Assembly (NCBI GenBank): GCA_903913365.1
Contig: CAIWKW010000090.1
Span: 1 to 12,654, forward strand
DNA from: Candidatus Doudnabacteria bacterium
GTDB taxonomy: Bacteria > Patescibacteriota > Doudnabacteria > UBA920
DNA length: 12,654 nucleotides
Direction: 5' to 3'
The position numbers were made by a program, and so were the translations under genes. Below, piece by piece: positions 7,676 through 12,478 of the stretch. Position 1 is the stretch's first letter, and every line of letters starts with the position of its first letter. The notes below the pieces were generated by a model. The model saw only the letters and a list, made by a program, of their open reading frames with translations. It ran no database searches and was not told the DNA's origin.

Positions 7676-8461
7676 ATATTCTTTTTGAAATAACTTCATT
7701 CTTTTCAGGTGCCTAGGATTACTAAACCCTATCTCTTTTCTGTATCGGTCTATATCGTCTATCCTTGTCAAATATATTTTATTAGAGCTAATTACTGATG
7801 GATGAAAGTTTAAGCTATCCAACATTTTTCTGCTTGACCCTAATAGCCTTTGAGATTTATTGGTCAATGACATCTGGATACCATGTTTTAAACGGTAGAC
7901 TGAGCCATCCGTATCAAACAAACCCCTCAATGTCTGCCGCATATAGTTTGGCTTCAAAAAACACTGACTTGGAACATCCACTTGTAATTTCACTTTATTA
8001 TACACTAGGTTATAGTTTTTGAAAAGCCAGCGAACTAGCCTAACCGACCCTAAATAGACAACTGAGCACTGTCCTTTTGTCAAAGCTATTTTGGGCTTAA
8101 CGTTAAACAAATCAGCCATTAAACTCACCACGTATTCCGCGTACTCTTTTTCTTTGGTACCCAAAGTCACGCAAACTTGGGTAGGGGTAAGATGCCCGTC
8201 ACCAAGCAATATGCCAATAAATTCTGCTAACTGGGACGACATCTTTTTTGGTATTTTTATGTTTAAGTTCTGATTGTTAAACCCACTTTTTTTGCACCTG
8301 GTTGATTTAATCCCCAACCTAACCAGTCTGTCGTATACACTGTTTTCAGCCAACCCTAAAATTTTACCTATTTCACCAATAGTTCTATTTTGTTTAACAT
8401 ATAAAGATTTTAGTTCCTGTCTCTTTATTTGCTCTTCTTCTTTTGTCCACCTTTTAGCCAT
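7661..8461 (-). CDS. LAGLIDADG homing endonuclease with N-terminal helix-turn-helix, ending inside tRNA-Tyr
   Basis: A 266-residue protein. The N-terminal part (about 1-55) has a basic helix followed by a helix-turn-helix-like stretch (TIGEIGKILGLAENSVYDRL). Two LAGLIDADG motifs are visible: LAEFIGILLGDGHL (about 78-91, acidic residue D88) and LRGLFDTDGSV (about 178-188, acidic D183/D185). Both metal-binding positions are kept, so a single-chain nuclease cutting a long DNA site is likely. The last codons GGG CGG TTC GTA TAG (Gly-Arg-Phe-Val-stop) are the first 15 bases of tRNA-Tyr. The ATG at 8461 starts about 7 bases after a -10 box, suggesting a leaderless or nearly leaderless mRNA. The gene is free-standing: I see no group I intron core around it. 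Neighbouring tRNA pieces suggest tRNA DNA as its target; this is inference. Confidence 0.9.
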   Translation of the reverse strand: MAKRWTKEEEQIKRQELKSLYVKQNRTIGEIGKILGLAENSVYDRLVRLGIKSTRCKKSGFNNQNLNIKIPKKMSSQLAEFIGILLGDGHLTPTQVCVTLGTKEKEYAEYVVSLMADLFNVKPKIALTKGQCSVVYLGSVRLVRWLFKNYNLVYNKVKLQVDVPSQCFLKPNYMRQTLRGLFDTDGSVYRLKHGIQMSLTNKSQRLLGSSRKMLDSLNFHPSVISSNKIYLTRIDDIDRYRKEIGFSNPRHLKRMKLFQKEYGRFV

Positions 8462-8467
8462 AAACTA

Positions 8468-8496
8468 AATATATCTAATTAAAAATCAAAAGTCAA
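8468..8496 (-). promoter_or_regulatory. Promoter for the homing endonuclease gene and, apparently, tRNA-Tyr
   Basis: On the - strand, TTGACT (8491-8496) and TATATT (8468-8473) are exactly 17 bases apart. The predicted start of transcription falls at or within a few bases of the ATG at 8461. No other good promoter is seen between here and tRNA-Tyr. Confidence 0.72.
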
Positions 8497-8553
8497 AATT
8501 TTATGTTAACCACTTCGGTATCATCTCCATAAACAAATTACTGAGCCAATACA

Positions 8554-8581
8554 ATAGGTCCGAATCCTATCCTGCCCACCA
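8554..8581 (+). pseudogene. Orphan tRNA 3' end (T arm, acceptor strand, CCA) without a 5' half
   Basis: On the + strand, ATAGG/CCTAT form a perfect 5-bp T stem around loop TCCGAAT. CCTGCCC (a 7-base acceptor strand), A and CCA follow, and a terminator begins one base later. A matching 5' strand GGGCAGG is absent from the whole stretch between here and tRNA-Tyr, and no anticodon arm can be folded upstream. The T loop has C where tRNAs nearly always have T (position 55), which fits decay. It may be the remnant of a tRNA gene whose 5' part was lost when the homing endonuclease gene arrived, or an attachment-site fragment. The amino acid cannot be told. Confidence 0.6.
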
Positions 8582-8582
8582 T

Positions 8583-8620
8583 AAAAAACACATTTCAATT
8601 GAAATGTGTTTTTTATTTTT
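8583..8620 (+). terminator. Perfect-stem terminator after the orphan tRNA end
   Basis: AAAAAACACATTTC (8583-8596) pairs without mismatch with GAAATGTGTTTTTT (8601-8614) around loop AATT, followed by ATTTTT. A strong terminator with no intact + strand gene in front of it supports the idea that a whole tRNA gene once ended here. Confidence 0.9.
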
Positions 8621-8624
8621 TCTA

Positions 8625-8653
8625 TTGACTTCAGCTCTATAATTTGATATTCT
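8625..8653 (+). promoter_or_regulatory. Promoter for the small zinc-ribbon-like protein gene
   Basis: TTGACT (8625-8630) and TATTCT (8648-8653) with a 17-base spacer. Transcription would start near 8660, just ahead of a very strong ribosome binding site (AAAGGAGG at 8669-8676) that sets the ATG at 8681. Confidence 0.68.
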
Positions 8654-8680
8654 CAGAAACATCGCAAGAAAGGAGGAGAC

Positions 8681-9037
8681 ATGCAACAAAATTTGCAGTT
8701 GTCTCAAAATGCAATTGCTGCCGCGCAAATAATCGGGCACCTCACTTTTAGCCCGCGTGCGCGCGGCCGCATGGTCTGCAATCAAGCACCGGAACTCGGT
8801 TCAATGTCCAGCCGCCAGGCAGACAGCTTGCGCGGCCAAGTTTGGTCAAAGACCGGAGCAGAAAAGCACAAAAAGCCGCTGAAGGTACACCTTCACTCTG
8901 TCTACCCCAGTTGGCATAACGGGTACAAAAGCAGGATTTATACCAACTGCAAATCCTGCCAGCGTTCGTACGATAATGTCACTGTGGGCGAGCATATCAA
9001 CTGCGTCTGCGGACGCAAGTTGATTGTGATCGGCTAG
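8681..9037 (+). CDS. Small putative zinc-binding protein of unknown function
   Basis: A 118-residue protein I cannot assign to a family. The N-terminal half is basic and polar (PRARGR at about 25-30). The C-terminal part has paired cysteines, C90-x2-C93 and C108-x-C110, in the pattern NCKSCQRSYDN ... INCVCGRKLIVIG, which looks like a small zinc ribbon. No signal peptide or membrane helix is seen. It is a self-contained unit: consensus promoter, the best ribosome binding site in the window and a long perfect terminator. This suggests strong expression. Its coding sequence is visibly richer in G and C (for example around 8752-8770) than its neighbours, hinting at a different origin. Coding status is well supported by these signals; the function is not known. 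Confidence 0.78.
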   Translation: MQQNLQLSQNAIAAAQIIGHLTFSPRARGRMVCNQAPELGSMSSRQADSLRGQVWSKTGAEKHKKPLKVHLHSVYPSWHNGYKSRIYTNCKSCQRSYDNVTVGEHINCVCGRKLIVIG

Positions 9038-9055
9038 ACTCCGCAGACAATCATC

Positions 9056-9092
9056 AAAACAGGGCGCACCCTCGTGGACGCGCCCTGTTTTT
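9056..9092 (+). terminator. Terminator of the small zinc-ribbon-like gene
   Basis: AAAACAGGGCGC (9056-9067) pairs perfectly with GCGCCCTGTTTT (9080-9091), with a possible extra CC/GG pair inside the loop, followed by more T. It starts 18 bases after the stop codon. Confidence 0.93.
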
Positions 9093-9100
9093 CTATATTT

Positions 9101-9128
9101 CCGCCAGAAGCGGATTCGCCTTTGGCGG
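9101..9128. repeat. Nested palindrome (CCGCCA ... TGGCGG)
   Basis: CCGCCA (9101-9106) pairs with TGGCGG (9123-9128), enclosing an inner GCG-GATT-CGC hairpin. It lies between the terminator at 9056 and the end of ahcY, with no T tract. It has the same hairpin-inside-hairpin plan as the other intergenic repeats in this window. Confidence 0.55.
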
Positions 9129-9167
9129 ACAATATTCTAAATTCTAACTTCCTGCTCCACCCACGCC

Positions 9168-10424
9168 CTACGTTCCCTCTGTCCAGCTGGCCAAATATTT
9201 TTGCTGAGCCGGAGTTAGAGTGTCAATTTTAACTCCCAAAGCGGCCAATTTAAGTTTGGCAACGCGTACGTCAATTTCATTCGGGACGTCGTAAACTTTG
9301 GCGCTCATATTTTTATAATTTTTTGCCAGCCATTCGCAGGTTAAAGCCTGGTCTGCAAAGCTCATATCCATAACCGCGGAAGGGTGGCCTTCGGCCGCCG
9401 CCAAATTCATAAGCCTGCCTTCGGCAATCAAATATAGTTTGCGTCCGTTCTTCATCGTGAATTCTTGCAAGTTATCCCTGACCAACTGACTGCTGACTGC
9501 TGACTGCTTTAAACCTGCCACATCTATTTCCACATTAAAATGTCCGCTGTTGCCCAAAATGGCACCGTCTTTCATTAACCCAAAATGCTCTTTGGTTAAG
9601 ATGTCTTTGTCGCCGGTGGCGGTTAAAAAGATATCGCCGATTTTGGCAGCAACTTTCATTGGCATAACTTCAAACCCGTCCATGGCGGCTTTTAAGGCCG
9701 GCAGGGGATCAACTTCCGTAACAATTACCCTGGCACCAAGGCCTTTGGCCCGCATAGCCATTCCCGCACCACAGTAGCCATAACCGGCCACTACCATAAC
9801 TTTTCCGGATAGCAAGATGTTGGTCGCGCGCAAAAGTCCATCCATAGTTGACTGGCCGGTACCGTAATAGTTGTCAAACATGTGCTTGGTCGGGGTGTCG
9901 TTAATGGCCACCACCGGATATTTAAGCGCGCCGTCTTTGGCCATAGCCTTAAGGCGTATAACTCCGGTTGTGGTTTCTTCCTGTCCGGCCCATACGGTTT
10001 TTAAAAGTTCGGTTCTTTTGGAATGGATTAAAGAAATTAAATCCGCGCCGTCGTCTATGGTAATTTGTGGTTTAAAATCGAGCAGCAAATTCAGGCATTT
10101 ATAATAATCGCTGTTATTAATTCCTTTCCAGGCAAATACATTTATCCCCTCGGCCGCCAGAGCCGCGGCCACGTCGTCCTGAGTGGAAAGGGGATTGCTT
10201 CCGCACAGAGCAATTTTTGCCCCGCCCGCAGCCACAGTTTGTACCAAAACCGCGGTCTCTTTGGTTACATGCAAACACATGGCAACTGTTAAATTCTTAA
10301 ATGGCTGCTTTTTTTTGAATTCCTGCTTTAAAATTCTTAAAACCGGCATCTCCCGTTCGGCCAAAGCAATTTTAAGCGCTCCTTGTTTTGCAAGCTTAAT
10401 ATCTTTTATCCAATTATTTTTCAT
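9168..10424 (-). CDS. ahcY: S-adenosylhomocysteine hydrolase (adenosylhomocysteinase)
   Basis: A 418-residue enzyme that reversibly splits S-adenosylhomocysteine into adenosine and homocysteine, relieving product inhibition of methyltransferases. Family landmarks in order: GSNPLSTQDDVAAAL (about 75-89), IDDGADL (about 123-129), GQEETTTGV (about 147-155), NDTPTKHMFDN with catalytic Lys180 and Asp184, the NAD-binding loop AGYGYCGAGMA (about 213-223), SGHFNVEID (about 293-301) and NLAAAEGHPSAVMDMSFADQ (about 340-359). It lacks the C-terminal K-x(4)-Y-R-Y extension of longer bacterial and eukaryotic enzymes and ends SWTEGT, like the shorter archaeal/Thermotoga type. A 7-base tandem repeat lies in frame near residue 307-313. 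No metK or other methionine-cycle gene is in the window. No clear ribosome site precedes the ATG. Confidence 0.96.
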   Translation of the reverse strand: MKNNWIKDIKLAKQGALKIALAEREMPVLRILKQEFKKKQPFKNLTVAMCLHVTKETAVLVQTVAAGGAKIALCGSNPLSTQDDVAAALAAEGINVFAWKGINNSDYYKCLNLLLDFKPQITIDDGADLISLIHSKRTELLKTVWAGQEETTTGVIRLKAMAKDGALKYPVVAINDTPTKHMFDNYYGTGQSTMDGLLRATNILLSGKVMVVAGYGYCGAGMAMRAKGLGARVIVTEVDPLPALKAAMDGFEVMPMKVAAKIGDIFLTATGDKDILTKEHFGLMKDGAILGNSGHFNVEIDVAGLKQSAVSSQLVRDNLQEFTMKNGRKLYLIAEGRLMNLAAAEGHPSAVMDMSFADQALTCEWLAKNYKNMSAKVYDVPNEIDVRVAKLKLAALGVKIDTLTPAQQKYLASWTEGT

Positions 10425-10457
10425 TTCAAATCTTTTTAATGATTATTAGCGACGTAG

Positions 10458-10512
10458 GCGAGTCCGGCCACTTTGGCCTGGGCGAGCCGAGCCCGCCTTG
10501 ACTCGCAAGGCG
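10458..10512. repeat. Nested GC-rich palindromes upstream of ahcY
   Basis: GCGAGTC (10458-10464) pairs with GACTCGC (10500-10506), enclosing hairpin GGCCA-ctt-TGGCC (10466-10478) and GGGC/GCCC (10480-10483, 10491-10494). A competing hairpin, CGCCTTG/CAAGGCG (10494-10512), overlaps the outer arm, so two folds exclude each other. It lies 34-88 bases before ahcY on its 5' side and might affect its expression. No ligand-binding riboswitch core is recognised. Confidence 0.55.
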
Positions 10513-10530
10513 AGGCAGGGAGTTAATACA

Positions 10531-10680
10531 GGTTCACCCCGTAATACAACATTAGGTATTAGTATTACAACCAGCTTTCACAGAAATATAAAAGCTAGAT
10601 CTATATAATAGAATCAAATGTTGTTATACGGGGTTCAACACCTCGGAGTTCTGCTCCTAGGAACCTTTATTTTCTATTTA
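10531..10680 (+). other. Large structured inverted-repeat element, possible non-coding RNA or miniature mobile element
   Basis: ACCCCGTAATACAACATT (10536-10553) is repeated inverted at 10617-10634 with only a two-base swap. Inside are hairpins AGCTTT/AAAGCT (10573-10595) and GATCTAT/ATAG-ATC (10598-10615). A competing pair, GTAATAC (10541-10547) with GTATTAC (10562-10568), would break the long stem. After it, GGTT-CCT-GGAG ... CTCC-AGG-AACC (10632-10665) forms a compound hairpin followed by TTTATTTTCTATTT, which is terminator-like on +. GGTTC at 10531 could also pair with the GAACC at 10661. There is no open reading frame worth naming. On the - strand it would be part of a long ahcY leader. 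RNA, transposon remnant and attenuator all remain possible. Confidence 0.55.
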
Positions 10681-10732
10681 AAAATTATATCAAAAAATTA
10701 ACTTTTTTGGTAGCGCTAATATGTAATATTGT

Positions 10733-10785
10733 TGTAGTTGCCTGATTTATCAGGCCTTAAGGGCTCCATAAATGGAGCAACTACA
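10733..10785. repeat. 53-base near-palindrome that can fold as a three-hairpin cloverleaf
   Basis: Outer arms TGTAGTTGC (10733-10741) and GCAACTACA (10777-10785) pair perfectly. Between them are CTGA-TTTA-TCAG (10742-10753), GCC-TTAAG-GGC (10754-10764) and CTCCAT-AA-ATGGAG (10764-10777). The first and third hairpins have complementary loops (ATTTAT and ATAAAT), and the centre is CCTTAAGG, so the whole is also one imperfect palindrome. No T tract follows. It belongs in style to the other nested repeats here. Confidence 0.7.
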
Positions 10786-10838
10786 TTAAAGATGACGCGC
10801 CTGCAGTCAATAGCAGACTCACAATGGCATTTAATTGA

Positions 10839-11330
10839 TTACCGTTTCGCCAATTTCCTGGTTAAATAGCGATACTCGTGGATAATTAACACAATAAAGA
10901 ATGTATCAAAAATTGTCAGCACCACCAACAAGGGGGAGGAAAAAGGATGCATGGCAATTCGAAAAACTTGATAAAGCATAAAGGAGCCAAGCACTCCAAT
11001 GGCTATTAAATAAGCCCAGGCCTTTTCTCTAATTAAGCCTAGTACCAAAAATAAATTAATCAGCCCGTGCGCCAAAATATACAATCCGGCAAAATCTTTG
11101 GTGGAAGTGTTTAAGCGGTGAATATACTGATAGGCAAAATCCAGAAAAAAATCTTGGGGATCTTCCAGCTGTTCGCTTCGGGAAAACCTGGCCAAAATAT
11201 GAGCCAGAGTTGTTGGCTGAATAAACAACAACAAAATACCGCTTACGGTTTCCGTTATACCCGTAAGGCATTTAATACAAATGGTTATAACAAAAGTTTT
11301 ATGCCAGTATTTTTCGGGTATCAGTCTCAT
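10839..11330 (-). CDS. DUF2127-family membrane protein
   Basis: A 163-residue protein if started at the ATG at 11330. TTG at 11354 and GTG at 11351 also lie in frame, but they fall within a few bases of the predicted transcription start, and AAAGG lies between them and the ATG, so the ATG is preferred. It has four likely membrane helices: about 12-37, 83-105, 107-127 and 135-155. Features match DUF2127: the early K-x-x-x-G-I-x-E-x-x-S-G-I-L-L pattern, LYILAHGLINLFLVLGLIREKAWAY in the middle, then LTIFDTFFIVLIIHEYRYL near the end. The family has no known function. It is a single gene facing ahcY tail-on, separated from it by the structured 414-base region. Confidence 0.85.
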   Translation of the reverse strand: MRLIPEKYWHKTFVITICIKCLTGITETVSGILLLFIQPTTLAHILARFSRSEQLEDPQDFFLDFAYQYIHRLNTSTKDFAGLYILAHGLINLFLVLGLIREKAWAYLIAIGVLGSFMLYQVFRIAMHPFSSPLLVVLTIFDTFFIVLIIHEYRYLTRKLAKR

Positions 11331-11364
11331 AGTTTTCTTTTTACCTTTCACCAATTACCCTGTA

Positions 11365-11373
11365 ATTATAGCA
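11365..11373 (-). promoter_or_regulatory. Extended -10 promoter for the DUF2127 gene
   Basis: On the - strand, TGCTATAAT (11373 to 11365) is an extended -10 element (TG-n-TATAAT). The -35 position shows only a poor match. Transcription from about 11358 gives a leader of about 28 bases to the ATG at 11330. Confidence 0.6.
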
Positions 11374-11425
11374 AAATACAGGCCATATTATAAGGAGCTG
11401 TTTTTTACGGCTCTGCGCCTTTTAC

Positions 11426-11454
11426 TGGACAATTTAAGGCATTTATAGTAAAAT
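11426..11454 (+). promoter_or_regulatory. Promoter for tRNA-Thr (and probably rpmG)
   Basis: TGGACA (11426-11431) and TAAAAT (11449-11454) with a 17-base spacer. The start would be near 11461, about 39 bases before the tRNA. Confidence 0.6.
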
Positions 11455-11499
11455 ATGTAAAGTCTACTCTCTCGATGAAACGGGATTGTCTGGCTATGT

Positions 11500-11575
11500 G
11501 CCAGCTTAGCTCATCTGGTAGAGCAACGGTTTTGTAAACCGTAGGTGGTCGGTTCGAGTCCGACAGCTGGCTCCA
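11500..11575 (+). tRNA. tRNA-Thr (anticodon TGT)
   Basis: Full cloverleaf: acceptor GCCAGCT/AGCTGGC, D arm GCTC/GAGC with loop ATCTGGTA, anticodon stem ACGGT/ACCGT around TTTGTAA (anticodon TGT), five-base variable loop, T stem GTCGG/CCGAC around TTCGAGT, discriminator T and an encoded CCA. It heads the tRNA-Thr / rpmG / tRNA-Trp cluster. Its last seven bases form part of an inverted repeat that continues downstream. Confidence 0.97.
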
Positions 11576-11669
11576 CTCGACTCGTTTTGATAAATCAAAA
11601 CTCGCTCGTGGTTTCGGCCTTCAGAAGGCCTCAACCAACCCACCAACTCCAATCGAGTCGAGTGGAGCC
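11569..11669. repeat. Inverted repeat that begins inside the tRNA-Thr 3' end and holds two hairpins
   Basis: GGCTCCACTCGACTCG (11569-11584) is repeated inverted and without mismatch at 11654-11669, so a copy of the tRNA 3' end lies there in reverse. Between the arms are TTTTGAT-AA-ATCAAAA (11585-11600) and GGCCTTC-A-GAAGGCC. No T tract follows, so it is not a plain terminator. Confidence 0.7.
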
Positions 11670-11744
11670 CCGAGCGCAGTCGAGGGGCAATAAAAATGCC
11701 CTAAGCGAAGCCCCGATTTATCGGGCGTAGTCGAAGGGCAATAA
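11667..11744. repeat. Two copies of a GC-rich hairpin repeat ending in GGGCAATAAAA
   Basis: The first copy runs from GCCCCGAGCGCAGTCGA to GGGGCAATAAAA (about 11667-11696). The second has CGTAGTCGAAGGGCAATAAAA at its end (to 11744), with arms GCCCT (11698-11702) and AGGGC (11735-11739) around CCCGAT-TT-ATCGGG (11712-11725). It has the same nested plan and the same ATTTAT loop as other repeats in the window. The stretch from 11576 to 11866 contains only repeats and no gene I can support. Confidence 0.62.
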
Positions 11745-11808
11745 AACAATTTTCTGTTTGGATCAAACCGAAAATTCCTTAAGATTATCTTTCGCCGAGA
11801 TTGTCTTA

Positions 11809-11856
11809 AATCATTAAATCTTTCAATCATTAAATCTTTCAATCATTAAATCTTTC
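11809..11856 (+). repeat. Three perfect tandem copies of a 16-base unit
   Basis: AATCATTAAATCTTTC occurs three times back to back (11809, 11825, 11841), ending 10 bases before the rpmG start. The units are identical, which suggests recent expansion. There are no spacers, so it is not CRISPR. Confidence 0.9.
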
Positions 11857-11866
11857 AATTAAACTT

Positions 11867-12022
11867 ATGTCCCAAGACCATTTGATAAACATGGAATGCA
11901 CCGTGTGCCACAACTTAAATTACCAAACCAAAAAGAACAAGAAAAACACAGCCAAGCGTTTGGAACTGCAAAAATTCTGCAAACAGTGCAAAAAGAAGAC
12001 CTTGCATAAAGAAACCAAGTAG
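11867..12022 (+). CDS. rpmG: 50S ribosomal protein L33
   Basis: A 51-residue protein of the large ribosomal subunit, normal length for L33. It shows the family pattern: an N-terminal strand, zinc-type cysteine pair C11-T-V-C14, the NYQTKKNKKNT stretch matching the Y-x-T-x-K-N-K-x(2)-T core, LELQKFC, and a second pair C38-K-Q-C41 followed by KKKTLHKETK. All four cysteines are kept, so this is the zinc-binding form. Its place between tRNA-Thr and tRNA-Trp agrees with the common bacterial order in which rpmG and tRNA-Trp precede secE and nusG. The start ATG follows 16-base tandem repeats with no obvious Shine-Dalgarno site. It is probably read from the tRNA-Thr promoter. Confidence 0.95.
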   Translation: MSQDHLINMECTVCHNLNYQTKKNKKNTAKRLELQKFCKQCKKKTLHKETK

Positions 12023-12025
12023 CAA

Positions 12026-12470
12026 GAATATTGAATTTCGAATTGTGAATTTTGAATCCCAAAAAATAAAATCGTTTAAGGATTTAAATTCGTGGAAAGA
12101 AGGACACAAGTTGGTCCTTTTGGTATACAAGGAAACAGAGACCTTCCCAAAAACGGAAATATTTGGGTTAGTTTCGCAACTACGAAGAGCCTCTGTTTCC
12201 CTGACATCAAATATTGCCGAAGGTTTTAGCAGAAATACCTATAAAGATAAGCTACAATTTTATGCAGTTGCTTTAGGGTCCTTAAGTGAAATGGAAAATC
12301 AATTACTCATTGCGAAGGATTTAGCATATATAAGCTTAGGTAAATCAGCTGAAATTAACGATCAAATTGTCATAGTAAGCAAGCTGCTTTCCGGTCTGAT
12401 CAAAAAAACTAAAGAATTTGTTTCTGCCTAGCTCTCCCATTCAATATTCCAAATTCAGTATTCAAAATTC
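12026..12470. mobile_element. Candidate inserted cassette: four-helix-bundle gene between imperfect inverted repeats
   Basis: A 32-base block at 12026-12057, made of GAATATTGAAT and GAATTTTGAAT units, recurs inverted at 12439-12470; by eye 25 of 32 positions match. The arms tightly enclose one gene. The whole sits between rpmG and tRNA-Trp, which are often close neighbours. The arms are AT-rich and simple, so chance similarity cannot be excluded. Confidence 0.45.
12045..12431 (+). CDS. Four-helix-bundle protein (S23 / 23S rRNA intervening-sequence protein family)
   Basis: A 128-residue all-helical protein. It matches the family first described from 23S rRNA intervening sequences: FKDLNSWKEGHKLVLLVYKET (about 11-31), then FPKTEIFGLVSQLRRASVSLTSNIAEGF (about 34-61), the SRNTYKDKLQFYAVALGSLSEMENQL stretch (about 62-87) and a last helix (ISLGKSAEINDQIVIVSKLLSGLI). 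The fold is related to Avd, the accessory protein of diversity-generating retroelements, but no reverse transcriptase or template repeat is in the window. The only start ahead of the conserved region is GTG at 12045, which lies inside the left inverted repeat; no ATG is available until far into the protein. Its biological role is unsettled. It appears as an insertion in the rpmG / tRNA-Trp cluster. Confidence 0.9.
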   Translation: MNFESQKIKSFKDLNSWKEGHKLVLLVYKETETFPKTEIFGLVSQLRRASVSLTSNIAEGFSRNTYKDKLQFYAVALGSLSEMENQLLIAKDLAYISLGKSAEINDQIVIVSKLLSGLIKKTKEFVSA

Positions 12471-12478
12471 CTGCCCCT

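Noticed and set aside
7486..7716. Short + strand open frame after the ATPase gene
   Set aside because: It runs through a terminator and the antisense of tRNA-Tyr; there is no conserved pattern.
7661..8581. Group I intron in a tRNA gene carrying the homing endonuclease
   Set aside because: tRNA-Tyr is uninterrupted, the orphan tRNA end is on the opposite strand to the nuclease gene, and no intron core (P3/P7) is recognisable.
8200..8581. tmRNA ending at the CCA at 8581
   Set aside because: No matching 5' acceptor strand, no conserved tmRNA 5' domain and no tag reading frame are found on the + strand.
10425..10838. SAH or SAM riboswitch controlling ahcY
   Set aside because: The hairpins present do not match the conserved cores of these riboswitches as I know them; only generic inverted repeats are seen.
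11545..11842. Open frames on both strands across the repeats after tRNA-Thr
   Set aside because: They overlap the tRNA or consist of translated repeats, without ribosome sites or recognisable domains.
11809..11856. CRISPR array
   Set aside because: The repeats are 16 bases long with no spacers, and no cas genes are in the window.
12045..12431. Diversity-generating retroelement accessory gene (Avd)
   Set aside because: The fold family is related, but there is no reverse transcriptase, template repeat or variable target in the window; the sequence fits the S23-like group better.
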